A DNA stretch of 64,000 nt, taken from an uncultured bacterium (GTDB taxonomy: Bacteria; Bacteroidota; Ignavibacteria; Kapaibacteriales; UBA4661). Where the stretch lies: contig CALCNX010000122.1 in the NCBI GenBank assembly GCA_937899715.1, forward strand, positions 1-64,000. Reading direction: 5' to 3'. Under the pieces are notes generated by a model. The model worked only from the letters and a program-made list of their open reading frames with translations, searched no databases and was not told the origin of the DNA. Position numbers and translations under genes: made by a program. Below, piece by piece: positions 33,514-42,061 of this stretch; position 1 is the first letter of the stretch; the number at the start of each line of letters is the position of its first letter.

Positions 33514-34290
33514 TTATTCGACAATGCGATTGAAAAAATTATAGACGCGCTTGTCGTTCGTTATCGCCTTGACTTCCTCTAGCGTCCCGCGAGCGATGAT
33601 GCCACGCGCAGACTTGTCCAACATAATGACTTCATCAGCAATGTCGGCTATACTTTGCAGTTCGTGTGTCACCACAATCATCGTCGTACCCATCGCGGCG
33701 TTCAGTTCACGAATGAGTTTGTCCAGCGCTGCCGAACTGATGGGGTCTAGTCCTGCCGAAGGTTCATCAAAAAAGAGGATTTCAGGGTCGAGCGCCATTG
33801 CGCGGGCTATACCAGCACGCTTTTTCATGCCGCCGGAAATTTCTGCGGGTAAAAATGCCTCAAAGGTTTGCAGCCCGACCGATGCGAGCTTCATGGCAAC
33901 AATTTCGGATATGCGCTCTTCTGAAAGCGTGGTTGCATCTTGTATCGGAAGCGCAACGTTTTCGGCAAGCGTCATCGAAGCAAAAAGTCCGCCTGACTGG
34001 AACAAAATACCAAATTTTCGCAGAATCTCGCGCCGTGCCTCGCCTTCGGAGCCGATAAATTCAGACTCATCGTAGCGAATACTACCCATTGATGGCTTTA
34101 CTAAGCCTGTCAACGTCCGCAAAAGCGTACTTTTACCGCAGCCACTTCCGCCCAAAATTACAAAAACTTTCCCTCGCGGCACGTCAAACGAAACATTTTC
34201 AAAAATTGTCCGCTCGCCAAAGCGCACCGTGAGGTCGCGGACACGGATGACGGCATCAAGAGTATGGTTTGTGTGCATAGTGTGTACCAT
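33514..34290 (-). CDS. ABC transporter ATPase, MlaF-like
   Basis: Cytoplasmic ABC ATPase of the retrograde or anterograde lipid-transport family (258 aa). Seen: Walker A GGSGCGKST, Q-loop FQSGGLFASMTLAENVALP (the FQS-G-LF pattern of MlaF), signature SGGMKKRAGIARA and Walker B EILFFDEPSAGLDP. The start at 34290 (MVHTMHTNH) was chosen; a second ATG lies four codons later. 98 bp separate it from the downstream MCE gene. Only one ATPase and no permease gene are in the window. Confidence 0.85.
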   Translation of the reverse strand: MVHTMHTNHTLDAVIRVRDLTVRFGERTIFENVSFDVPRGKVFVILGGSGCGKSTLLRTLTGLVKPSMGSIRYDESEFIGSEGEARREILRKFGILFQSGGLFASMTLAENVALPIQDATTLSEERISEIVAMKLASVGLQTFEAFLPAEISGGMKKRAGIARAMALDPEILFFDEPSAGLDPISSAALDKLIRELNAAMGTTMIVVTHELQSIADIADEVIMLDKSARGIIARGTLEEVKAITNDKRVYNFFNRIVE

Positions 34291-34306
34291 TTGAGGCAAG
34301 TGTGTA

Positions 34307-34969
34307 CTACTCAACAATCCCCATGAAGCACGAGTTTGCGCCTTTGCGAACACCGTTGCCCTCTTCGTGGAGGTCTTGCTTCGTAAAGCCGACCGTTATG
34401 TGCGGGTAGAAATGCTCAGGATCCCAGAGCGATGGTTCGCCGCCTTTGGTACAGTATTTCCGAAAAATTGCGCGGCGAATATTCAAGAGGTCTTCGGATT
34501 GTACCACGACGTAGTACGTCTGCTCGGTCTTGCCTTCAAGCACTACTTGTGCTCGCCCCACACACACTGCTTTGAAGCGTGACGTTTGAATTCTCAGCCC
34601 TGTAGCAATCTCGTTGATTTCTTGAATTGTCAGCACTTTGCTCAGAACGCCCGTAAATTCCGGTGGTGAAACGACGGTAATATGTGCTTCGCCCCTGTTC
34701 TTGAGCGGTGTTTCCACCGCTTTTTCCAATGACTTCCAAAGTGTTTCTATGGGCGCAAACGGTAGATTCATTGTCAAGTAAGTGTCGAACGCGCCGGAAC
34801 CGCTATGGGCAAGAAATGGTGCGGGTGAATGAACCGACGCGTTCAGGACAAGAACTGTCTTGGAGGGTAATTGCTGCGTCTGCGCAGTAGCTCTTTGAGT
34901 CGAAAATGCAGTGACAATAACAAAGCACAACAACGCCGTGCGAAGAGAGGTAATAAGCGGGTTTGTCAT
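34307..34969 (-). CDS. Exported 2H phosphoesterase-like protein
   Basis: Protein of about 220 aa with a signal peptide (RTALLCFVIVTAFSTQRATAQ) and the two histidine motifs of the 2H (LigT-like) phosphoesterase fold: AHITVVSP in the first half and PHITVGF near the end. Such enzymes hydrolyse or transfer 2',3'-cyclic or linear phosphodiesters, usually in the cytoplasm; an exported form is less common. The start at 34969 (MTNPLITSL) places the signal peptide correctly. It is the upstream neighbour of the MlaF-like gene (16 bp gap). The substrate is unknown. Confidence 0.7.
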   Translation of the reverse strand: MTNPLITSLRTALLCFVIVTAFSTQRATAQTQQLPSKTVLVLNASVHSPAPFLAHSGSGAFDTYLTMNLPFAPIETLWKSLEKAVETPLKNRGEAHITVVSPPEFTGVLSKVLTIQEINEIATGLRIQTSRFKAVCVGRAQVVLEGKTEQTYYVVVQSEDLLNIRRAIFRKYCTKGGEPSLWDPEHFYPHITVGFTKQDLHEEGNGVRKGANSCFMGIVE

Positions 34970-35068
34970 GGCAAGAAAAATTGCTGAGAAAAATCCGAAG
35001 GTAAACAATGAAAAATAATATACAGAAAATTTGGCAATTTTAGCGCTCCGAAGCGCATAGTAACCCGT

Positions 35069-36577
35069 TTAATCAAAAAGACGTTGATACAAATCAAGGT
35101 AGGCATTCGTAAAAACTTCTTTGTGATATTTTTCGACAACCTCTGCCCGTGCCTTCTCGGCAAGACTCGTTCGCTTCGGTTCGTTTGTGAGGAGCTCAAC
35201 AATCCCTTCGGCGAGCGCTTCAGGGTTGCGCGGTGGCACAAGTACGCCCAAGCCCTGCAAAATCTCACGAATGCCGCCTACATCGGTAGCAACAACCGGT
35301 CTGCCACACGCCATGGACTCAATAACCGCAAAGGGGAAGGCTTCCGAAACACTCGAAATGAGACTAATATCCCCCGTCGTGTAGATTTTATGCGACCTCT
35401 CGCACAAACCTGCAAACGTAAAATTTCGCCCCAAACGCAGCTTTTCCATCAGTGCTTTACACCGTGCATAGTATTCCGGCTCATCCGTAGTAGAGCCATA
35501 GACGATAAATCGCACATTCGGAATACGGTCACGCACAAGAGCAGCAGCGCGAAGCATCGTTTCGATGTCTTTCAAGGGGAAAACGCGCGTTGCCGCCACA
35601 ACCGTCGGAAAGCGCTCTGTTTCGGGCGGCTTGGGGTACGGCTGAAAAAATTCCGTATCAACACTGTTGTAAATGCGCTCCACACGCTGCGGTTCGGCAC
35701 CAAAACGAAGTTCCCAGCGTTTGTTGTAATCGCAAACGGGCGAGATAACATCGGCTGTTTCGTAGATAAGACGGCAAATCAGATTGGAGAAATTGATAAG
35801 AAACCGCTTTGCAAAGGGCGTGAAAGCCTTTTCTTGCGAAATGTACATATACTGCTCACGGACAAAAATTCCGTGCTCGGTCACAACGAAGGGCGTTCCA
35901 TATTCATGCTTTGCTAAAATTCCCGCAATGCCTGCAAATCCAGCCAGCGTACTGTGTACGATGCTTGTGCGCGGGAGCGGCGCATTCAGGCACATGAGCA
36001 AGTGATACAACATTCTGAGCATAGCGTTCATATCATGCAGCGTCGGAGCCTCATTCGCCGGGTACATTTCTGGCAAACTCTCTACGACTAATGAGACCTC
36101 GCTCGTAAATGCTTCCCACGTAAGAGCGGCTTTCCAACTGGTGTTCCAGTCATAGACCTGCGTATATTTCCAGAGGTCGTACAGAGCGCGTCCGCACTTG
36201 CGAAGGTTGGGGTTCGGCTGAAGAATTGCTCGAATTAAAATCTGCAAGTTTGGCAAAAAGACGTGTTCAATGCGCTCAAGCGACGTCAGGCGCTCGCGTT
36301 CGCGCATATTGGCAAACGTCAGATGCGTCGCAACGTACTCTGCCGGGTGCTGCATTCCCCACATCGGTACGGCAATCGTGCGTCGGATATTCTCCGGCAG
36401 CACATAGAGCGAGGTCGTCTGTGGTTGCCCGGTCAGCGCGTATAAGGTGAAATCTACGTTGGGGAGCTGCTTGCAAAGCAAATCGCACCATGTACTAACG
36501 CCACCACTGGAATAGGGGTACGTGCCTTGTGTGCAGAGGAGAACCGATATACGCTCATCGCGGTTGCGGATTTTCAT
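35069..36577 (-). CDS. GT4 glycosyltransferase, PelF-like
   Basis: GT-B glycosyltransferase of 502 aa. The N-terminal domain opens with VLLCTQGTYPYSSGGVSTW, typical of PelF-group enzymes (EGTYPYVxGGVSSW). The C-terminal domain contains GT4 landmarks: VTEHGIFVREQYMY, VVAATRVFPLKD, the E-x7-E pair in SEAFPFAVIESMACGRPVV, and GGIREIL. PelF uses UDP-GlcNAc or UDP-glucose to build exopolysaccharide; no other pel gene is near, so the product is unknown. The ATG at 36577 is preferred to a TTG two codons upstream. It lies 37 bp after the penicillin acylase gene. Confidence 0.85.
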   Translation of the reverse strand: MKIRNRDERISVLLCTQGTYPYSSGGVSTWCDLLCKQLPNVDFTLYALTGQPQTTSLYVLPENIRRTIAVPMWGMQHPAEYVATHLTFANMRERERLTSLERIEHVFLPNLQILIRAILQPNPNLRKCGRALYDLWKYTQVYDWNTSWKAALTWEAFTSEVSLVVESLPEMYPANEAPTLHDMNAMLRMLYHLLMCLNAPLPRTSIVHSTLAGFAGIAGILAKHEYGTPFVVTEHGIFVREQYMYISQEKAFTPFAKRFLINFSNLICRLIYETADVISPVCDYNKRWELRFGAEPQRVERIYNSVDTEFFQPYPKPPETERFPTVVAATRVFPLKDIETMLRAAALVRDRIPNVRFIVYGSTTDEPEYYARCKALMEKLRLGRNFTFAGLCERSHKIYTTGDISLISSVSEAFPFAVIESMACGRPVVATDVGGIREILQGLGVLVPPRNPEALAEGIVELLTNEPKRTSLAEKARAEVVEKYHKEVFTNAYLDLYQRLFD

Positions 36578-36613
36578 GGACAATCGTTGATGGTTGGCAA
36601 TCGTAAATAATGG

Positions 36614-39088
36614 CTATTGTGCTGAAAGAACCGTTGCAAGCCTCATGTTTGCTTGCTTGCACTCAGCTTCGGAAGCAGCCTTGTGCAAGGGATACAACGT
36701 TCCACCCAACCACGTGGGAATTTGAGAATCGTACCACTGGCTAAACGGATTGCCCGATGGTCCGCCCGGATAGACAGCGTGCCCTTCAGGTTTACCGCTT
36801 GCAAAATCAACAACCATACGCCAACTGGCGCTGTGCGTGGTCATTAAATTGCCCGCCGGAAGGACGGTTGCTTGAAAGCCCACAAACGGGTAGGGTCCGC
36901 GCCAAAGCGGCTTCAGTGCATCGCTGCGCGTCAGGTGGCGAACGACGAGATTGTGGTGCTTGCCCCATTGCCACGCATCAGGATTTGTGCCGTATTTGGA
37001 TGTGAGTGTATCCAGCGCTGCCAGCATCGAAGAGCGGAGAATGTCAGTCGCCGTCTCATGTTCGGACGTAGCTTGCTTATCAAACCAGCGTGAATCGGGT
37101 TCATTTTTCAATAAATGATATATCATCGGGTCACTTGGATTTCCACGAAGATTTTGTGCGGTATCCAGCATTTCATCCCATGTTTGACGGCGTAACTCCG
37201 TGATAAACGTATGCAAAAGTAAAGCACCCTTACTTTCTTTAGTTGCAATGCCGTCCCATGCCATCAGCTGCTCTAGCGCTTGTTTCTTCGGTGCAGTCTG
37301 GGGTGCAAGATTTAATGCACTTACCATCGGTTTTAAGAATTCCCATTGCATCACTTTTACATCTGTTTGAAAATGCTCAAAGTCCTGCCACGTGATATTT
37401 TGTGCGCCCGTCAGAAACTCGTGAATACGCCGTGAGCGCCAGACATCGCCCCAGTCGTAGTTCAGATAATACGGATAATCGGCAGGGGTTGGTTCTTGAT
37501 TTGCCGATTCCAGCCATGCGCGTTCAGGATTGACGCTGCCCGGAATGGAATCAAACGGTACACGCCCTATCCATGTGCCCTCATCGGTTGAGCCGTCGTG
37601 TACGCCACGCCCGTGACCGCGCTTGCGAATGGGATAGTGACCACAGCTTCGGAGCGAGATATTGCCCGCATTATCGGCAAAAACAAGGTTTTGCGCCGGC
37701 ACGTCCCATTTTTGTTGTGCTTTACTGAAATCGTTCAGGTTTTTCGCATGATTCATGCCCCAAATTGCTTCCAGAATCGTTGAGGGTTCATGTGCTGTCC
37801 AGCGCACAGCAAGCGATTGATTTTCTACCGTCACAACCGGACCCCAGCGCGTAAGGCGCATGGTGTCTGGCACATCCGCCCCGTCTTTCACACGAAGAGG
37901 CGCAATGCGTTCTTCCACAGGCTCCCAGCCTCCGGCTTGGAAGTAGCGTTTTTGCTTGGCATCTTCAAATTTTACGGTGTAAAAATCCACCACGTCCGCA
38001 CCGGTATTGGTCGGCGACCATGCAACATTGTCGTTGTAACCCACGATAATAAGCGGTGCGCCGGGAATTGTTACTCCATACATATTCATCGTTGGCGTAA
38101 TCATTTGCACTTCGTACCAGATTGCCGGAAGCGACAAACCCAGATGCGGGTCTCCGGCGAGAATGGGCTTGCCGGAGCGCGTTTTTGTGCCTGTGGCTAC
38201 CCAGTTATTGCTGCCTTTTCCTTCAGCCGGCTCGCCGAAAAGCGTTCCTGCATCATCGCGGGCGGCAAGAAGAGCCGTAATAGCGCGGGCTTCGAGATGG
38301 ACATTACTTGCTTGCTGCTCAGATTTTGTGCTTTGAGAGCGCACCACGCCTCGTACTTCAGGACTTTGCGGCACATTTAGGACGCTGTGATTCGGGTAGA
38401 GAGCCTGAAATGCACTATCGCCAATCTTGCCCCGAAGCTCTTCCATCACAACATCATCCAACTGCCCTTGAAACGTCAGGTCAAACGCCATGAGTTGATT
38501 GACAAGGATAGATTTTATCGGTGTCCATGCTTCGGGTGCATAGCCCAGAAGACGAAACTCAAAGGGATAATCTTTTTCGGAAAGGCTCGAAACGTACGCA
38601 TTCACGCCATTTGAGAATGCTTCCAATACTGCTTTTGTCTGCGGAGAATTTTTCTGTACGCTTTCCCACGTCCGCTCTGCACCCAGCATCATTCCTGTCC
38701 GGCGCAAAAACTGGTCAGTCTTTACGCGGTCTGCGCCAAAGATTTCCGACAAACGCCCCGATGCCACGCGGGTTTGGAAATCAATCTGAAACAGACGCTC
38801 TTTCGCAATCAAGTATCCGAGCGCCGCCACAGCATCCACATCATTTTGCGCCGTGATATGCGGCACATTGCGCTCGTCGCGGTAGATGCTGACAGGTGCG
38901 GAAAGCGTCGGGATGTGAACATCCTCAATTTTACCGCTTTCGTGCGCCAGCCGTGCCGTGCGGTAGGCTCCATTCCACACATCCAAAAAGTACGAAAAGG
39001 CAGGAATACTGCCCCACGTGCGGGAGGTTGCATAAACAAGCCCGCCTAAAAGCGTGGCAGCGAGGAGTGCAGCAATGATGCGTTTCAT
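36614..39088 (-). CDS. Penicillin acylase family Ntn-hydrolase
   Basis: Exported N-terminal-nucleophile hydrolase of 824 aa, matured by self-cleavage into alpha and beta chains. The signal or anchor is in MKRIIAALLAATLLGGLVY. The alpha part contains ISIYRDERNVPHITAQN-like sequence (VSIYRDERNVPHITAQ) and LIAKERLFQID. Cleavage would precede the catalytic Ser in GKGSNNWVATG at about residue 292; the beta chain carries AGDPHLGLSLPAIWYE and GVTIPGAPLIIVGYNDN. Family members hydrolyse penicillins, quorum-sensing acyl-homoserine lactones or other amides. The start at 39088 follows the signal peptide. It heads the run containing the PelF-like gene. Confidence 0.9.
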   Translation of the reverse strand: MKRIIAALLAATLLGGLVYATSRTWGSIPAFSYFLDVWNGAYRTARLAHESGKIEDVHIPTLSAPVSIYRDERNVPHITAQNDVDAVAALGYLIAKERLFQIDFQTRVASGRLSEIFGADRVKTDQFLRRTGMMLGAERTWESVQKNSPQTKAVLEAFSNGVNAYVSSLSEKDYPFEFRLLGYAPEAWTPIKSILVNQLMAFDLTFQGQLDDVVMEELRGKIGDSAFQALYPNHSVLNVPQSPEVRGVVRSQSTKSEQQASNVHLEARAITALLAARDDAGTLFGEPAEGKGSNNWVATGTKTRSGKPILAGDPHLGLSLPAIWYEVQMITPTMNMYGVTIPGAPLIIVGYNDNVAWSPTNTGADVVDFYTVKFEDAKQKRYFQAGGWEPVEERIAPLRVKDGADVPDTMRLTRWGPVVTVENQSLAVRWTAHEPSTILEAIWGMNHAKNLNDFSKAQQKWDVPAQNLVFADNAGNISLRSCGHYPIRKRGHGRGVHDGSTDEGTWIGRVPFDSIPGSVNPERAWLESANQEPTPADYPYYLNYDWGDVWRSRRIHEFLTGAQNITWQDFEHFQTDVKVMQWEFLKPMVSALNLAPQTAPKKQALEQLMAWDGIATKESKGALLLHTFITELRRQTWDEMLDTAQNLRGNPSDPMIYHLLKNEPDSRWFDKQATSEHETATDILRSSMLAALDTLTSKYGTNPDAWQWGKHHNLVVRHLTRSDALKPLWRGPYPFVGFQATVLPAGNLMTTHSASWRMVVDFASGKPEGHAVYPGGPSGNPFSQWYDSQIPTWLGGTLYPLHKAASEAECKQANMRLATVLSAQ

Positions 39089-39175
39089 AATGGAGTAACG
39101 AAAGCAAGTTGTGAGTTTTAGTTTTCGCAAAAAAATTGTAGCCCACATACAAAGCGGGCTACAATCAAGTTCGCG

Positions 39176-39418
39176 TTATTGATTCTTTTCTTTCCGTAGT
39201 TCATACAAGACGCGGCATTTGACAGCATCGCCAAAGACCGCGACTCCGGCGTTTGTAACAACCAAGCCTAATGTGCCCCAAAGAAACCAATCCAATGCGT
39301 CGGCATGAATCGTTTTTAAGCCGATTGCTTTGCCAACGATAGATATGCCTAGCCCGATGAGCGTCAGCCCAAGCGGAGCAAACAATCGCCATTTCTTGAA
39401 GAGTTGTTCGGTTGTCAT
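39176..39418 (-). CDS. Small two-helix membrane protein
   Basis: An 80-aa protein with two predicted membrane helices (LFAPLGLTLIGLGISIVGKAI and LDWFLWGTLGLVVTNAGVAVF) and a basic C-terminus (ELRKEKNQ). No family recognised. It looks real: good ATG, hydrophobic pattern and close spacing (13 bp) to the DUF2911 gene on the same strand. Confidence 0.65.
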   Translation of the reverse strand: MTTEQLFKKWRLFAPLGLTLIGLGISIVGKAIGLKTIHADALDWFLWGTLGLVVTNAGVAVFGDAVKCRVLYELRKEKNQ

Positions 39419-39431
39419 GGCGCACAGATTC

Positions 39432-39974
39432 TTATTTCGTGATGGGAAGGCTCACTTTGGTCATATCCCATGCGAGCGTGAGCATCGTGCCTTTATCTGC
39501 CTTGTCAAAGCTAATGGTGAAGCGCTCGACAAGTTCTTTTGTTGCTGTGGGCGTAGCTTCTACGCGGAGTATGTCTTTTTCTTTTTTATAAGTAAAAGCA
39601 CCGAACTGTTTTGCCTCGCTGTTGATGATGAACGTCCATTTATCTTTGGTAGGAATCGTGAAAAACGCGTACGTTCCTGCTTTGAGGGCTTTGCCACCAA
39701 AGTTCACATCACCGCTGAAAGTGATAGTTGTAGCGTCATTTGCGCCTGTGCGCCAGACTTTATCAAAGGGAACAAGTTTGCCAAAAATTTCGCGTCCTTT
39801 TTTGCCCGGCTGTGAGTAATTAACCGTTGCCGTTACGCCGTCAAACGTGGTGGTAGCTGTTGCAGCAGGACTTGCCGGTGCTTTGTCGCCTTGTGCGTGA
39901 AGAAATGTTGTGGCACAAAGGAGAAGGAGAGCGCTCACGAGAGCGCTGATACGGCGCTGAATACCGTTGGTCAT
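39432..39974 (-). CDS. DUF2911 family exported protein
   Basis: A 180-aa protein with a signal peptide (ISALVSALLLLCATTFLHAQ). The mature domain shows the DUF2911 pattern: ATVNYSQPGKKGREIFGKL, VWRTGANDATTITFSGDV, GGKALKAGTYAFFTIP and WTFIINSE. DUF2911 proteins are common, often abundant, in Bacteroidota; their function is not established. The gene lies 13 bp before the small membrane protein gene. Confidence 0.85.
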   Translation of the reverse strand: MTNGIQRRISALVSALLLLCATTFLHAQGDKAPASPAATATTTFDGVTATVNYSQPGKKGREIFGKLVPFDKVWRTGANDATTITFSGDVNFGGKALKAGTYAFFTIPTKDKWTFIINSEAKQFGAFTYKKEKDILRVEATPTATKELVERFTISFDKADKGTMLTLAWDMTKVSLPITK

Positions 39975-40139
39975 GGTAAAACTCCGATGAAAAATGGTGA
40001 AAAAATAGGAAAATGCCGAAACTCCGCGTAATTTTGTTGTTTTGTTACGCGCAAGTTATACGCCAAAAATTATCCTGAGCGGAATAATCTGTATCAGGAA
40101 CTATACAATACATTGCAAAATACGAGGAAAAGTCCAGAA

Positions 40140-40934
40140 ATGAAACTGAGCATCGTCCAATATACGCCCACATTTGGAGAAAAGCAGGAAAATTTTCGTC
40201 GGTTGCACGCACACAGCGAACAAATTGATGCCGACCTGATAGTCTTTCCTGAACTTTGCACAACGGGTTATTTTTTTCAAGACAAGGAAGAATCACGCTC
40301 TTATGCCGAAACGATTGATGGCGAAACAGTACAGTTTTTTCGCACAATGGCGCAGAAACATGATGCAATGGTCGTGGCGGGCTTTGCCGAAAAAGACGGC
40401 GAGAACGTCTATAACTCGGCTCTGATTGTTGCGCCGAACACGCCTACACGCATTTACCGCAAGACGCATCTTTTCTACAAGGAGCGTCATTGCTTTGACG
40501 ACGGCGATACGGGCTTTTTCGTTGTGCCGCATCACAAGCTGGATGCGCGTATCGGTACGATGATTTGCTATGACTGGCGCTTCCCCGAGTCGGCGCGAGC
40601 ACTGGGCTTGAAAGGTGCAGATATTATTGCCTGCCCATCGAATCTTGTGACCAATGTTTGGCATATTGCCATGCCCGCCAGAGCGCTTGAAAACAAGGTT
40701 TATGTGGCAGTCCCAAACCGCGCTGGAGAGGAAACAGGCGGTGCAGACAACGAACGAGTAAAATTCACCGGACGCTCGGTCATTTATGGCTACAACGGCT
40801 CCGAACTGGCAAAAGCGGGCGAAGAAGCCGATGAAATCTTGACGGTTGAGATTGACCCAACAGCCACACGCGACAAATCGTTCAACGCACTTAATGACAT
40901 CTTTCGAGACCGCCGCCCAGAGCTTTACGCGTAA
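40140..40934 (+). CDS. Nitrilase-superfamily carbon-nitrogen hydrolase
   Basis: Cytoplasmic amidase (264 aa) with the Glu-Lys-Cys triad of the nitrilase superfamily: E in FPELCTTGYFF (about residue 40), K in YRKTHLFYKE (about 110) and C in MICYDWRFPESAR (about 145). The set resembles omega-amidase/beta-ureidopropionase-type enzymes. The start at 40140 (MKLSIVQYTPTFGE) follows a weak GAGGAAA site. The stop codon lies within a nearly perfect 16-bp duplication. It is followed by the ferredoxin reductase gene at 72 bp. The substrate is unknown. Confidence 0.85.
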   Translation: MKLSIVQYTPTFGEKQENFRRLHAHSEQIDADLIVFPELCTTGYFFQDKEESRSYAETIDGETVQFFRTMAQKHDAMVVAGFAEKDGENVYNSALIVAPNTPTRIYRKTHLFYKERHCFDDGDTGFFVVPHHKLDARIGTMICYDWRFPESARALGLKGADIIACPSNLVTNVWHIAMPARALENKVYVAVPNRAGEETGGADNERVKFTGRSVIYGYNGSELAKAGEEADEILTVEIDPTATRDKSFNALNDIFRDRRPELYA

Positions 40935-40950
40935 GGAGCTTTACGCATAA
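40920..40950. repeat. 16-bp tandem duplication across a stop codon
   Basis: GAGCTTTACGCGTAA (40920-40934) is repeated as GAGCTTTACGCATAA (40936-40950), with a period of 16 and one mismatch in 15. The first copy carries the stop of the nitrilase gene; the second carries another TAA in a different register. It parallels the duplication at 14148-14177. Confidence 0.8.
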
Positions 40951-41006
40951 ATTATGTTGACCAAGAACACTCTTTTTACTTCATTTTTCATTATTTTTCA
41001 CCAACA

Positions 41007-42011
41007 ATGATTTCTACTGATATTTTGGTTATTGGAGCCGGTCCGTGCGGCTTATTTACTGCTTTCGAGGCGGGTTTGCTTAAACTGCATTGCCATTTTG
41101 TGGATTATCTCCCCATAGCAGGTGGTCAGTGCGCCGAACTCTACCCCAAAAAGCCGATTTACGATATTCCCGGCTTCCCGTCTGTCCTCGCGGGCGACCT
41201 TATCCATAATCTTTTGAAGCAAATTGAACCCTTCAAGCCCGGCTTCACGCTTGGCGAGCGGGCAGAAAGCATCAGCAAACAAGACGACGGCTCGTTCAAA
41301 ACCACTACTTCGCGGGGAACAGAAATTCACTCAAAGTTTATTTTTATTGCCGGTGGGCTGGGCTGCTTTGCACCGCGCAAGCCGAATGTGGCGAACTTGG
41401 TGGAGTTTGAGAACAAAGGTGTGGACTACATCGTGCGCGACCCTGAAGATTTTCGCGGTAAAAAGGTTGTTGTGGCTGGCGGTGGCGATTCGGCGCTCGA
41501 CTGGACGCTCATTCTGGCAGAACTCGCCAGTGAACTTACGCTTGTCCACCGGAGCAAGCAATTCCGCGCTGCGCCTGATTCTGTGCAAAAGATGGAAGCT
41601 CTCGCCGCAGAAGGTAAAATCACGTTTGTTGCCGATGCAAATGTAACGGGTCTTGCAGGGAATGGCGTTCTGAACGAGGTCATTATCACGACCGAAACCG
41701 GTGAAGAGACCCGCAAAGCCGCAGATTACTTCATTCCGCTCTTTGGTCTGGCTCCGCAGTTGGGTCCCATTGCCGATTGGGGTTTGGCATTGGAGAAAAA
41801 TGCAATTACGGTCAACCCGCATGATTACAGCACGTCCGTGGAGGGCATTTATGCTATCGGCGACATTGCGGAATACCCAAATAAACTGAAACTCATTCTG
41901 ACGGGTTTCCATGAAGCGGCAGTTGCTTGCCATTCGGTGCAGCAAAAACTCAATCCGGGCAAAAAACACGTCATCAAATACACGACTGTATCGGGGATTC
42001 AAGGCTTTTAA
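41007..42011 (+). CDS. Ferredoxin/flavodoxin-NADP+ reductase (TrxR-like type)
   Basis: FAD- and NADPH-binding oxidoreductase (334 aa) that moves electrons between ferredoxin and NADP. The FAD motif GAGPCGLFTAFEAGLL and the NADP motif GGGDSALDWTLIL are intact, and the C-terminal FAD segment reads IYAIGDIAEYP. The redox CxxC of thioredoxin reductase is absent at the expected position, which is the hallmark of the TrxR-like FNR family of Chlorobi, Bacilli and relatives. It is preceded by the nitrilase gene and followed by the sensor kinase gene. Confidence 0.9.
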   Translation: MISTDILVIGAGPCGLFTAFEAGLLKLHCHFVDYLPIAGGQCAELYPKKPIYDIPGFPSVLAGDLIHNLLKQIEPFKPGFTLGERAESISKQDDGSFKTTTSRGTEIHSKFIFIAGGLGCFAPRKPNVANLVEFENKGVDYIVRDPEDFRGKKVVVAGGGDSALDWTLILAELASELTLVHRSKQFRAAPDSVQKMEALAAEGKITFVADANVTGLAGNGVLNEVIITTETGEETRKAADYFIPLFGLAPQLGPIADWGLALEKNAITVNPHDYSTSVEGIYAIGDIAEYPNKLKLILTGFHEAAVACHSVQQKLNPGKKHVIKYTTVSGIQGF

Positions 42012-42061
42012 GCCTTTGCGGGATATTGCTGAACTAATGCTCTTTCTTCGTACAAAAAATC

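Noticed and set aside
35084..35917. 277-codon plus-strand frame inside the PelF-like gene
   Set aside because: Antisense shadow of a clear glycosyltransferase gene; no family features.
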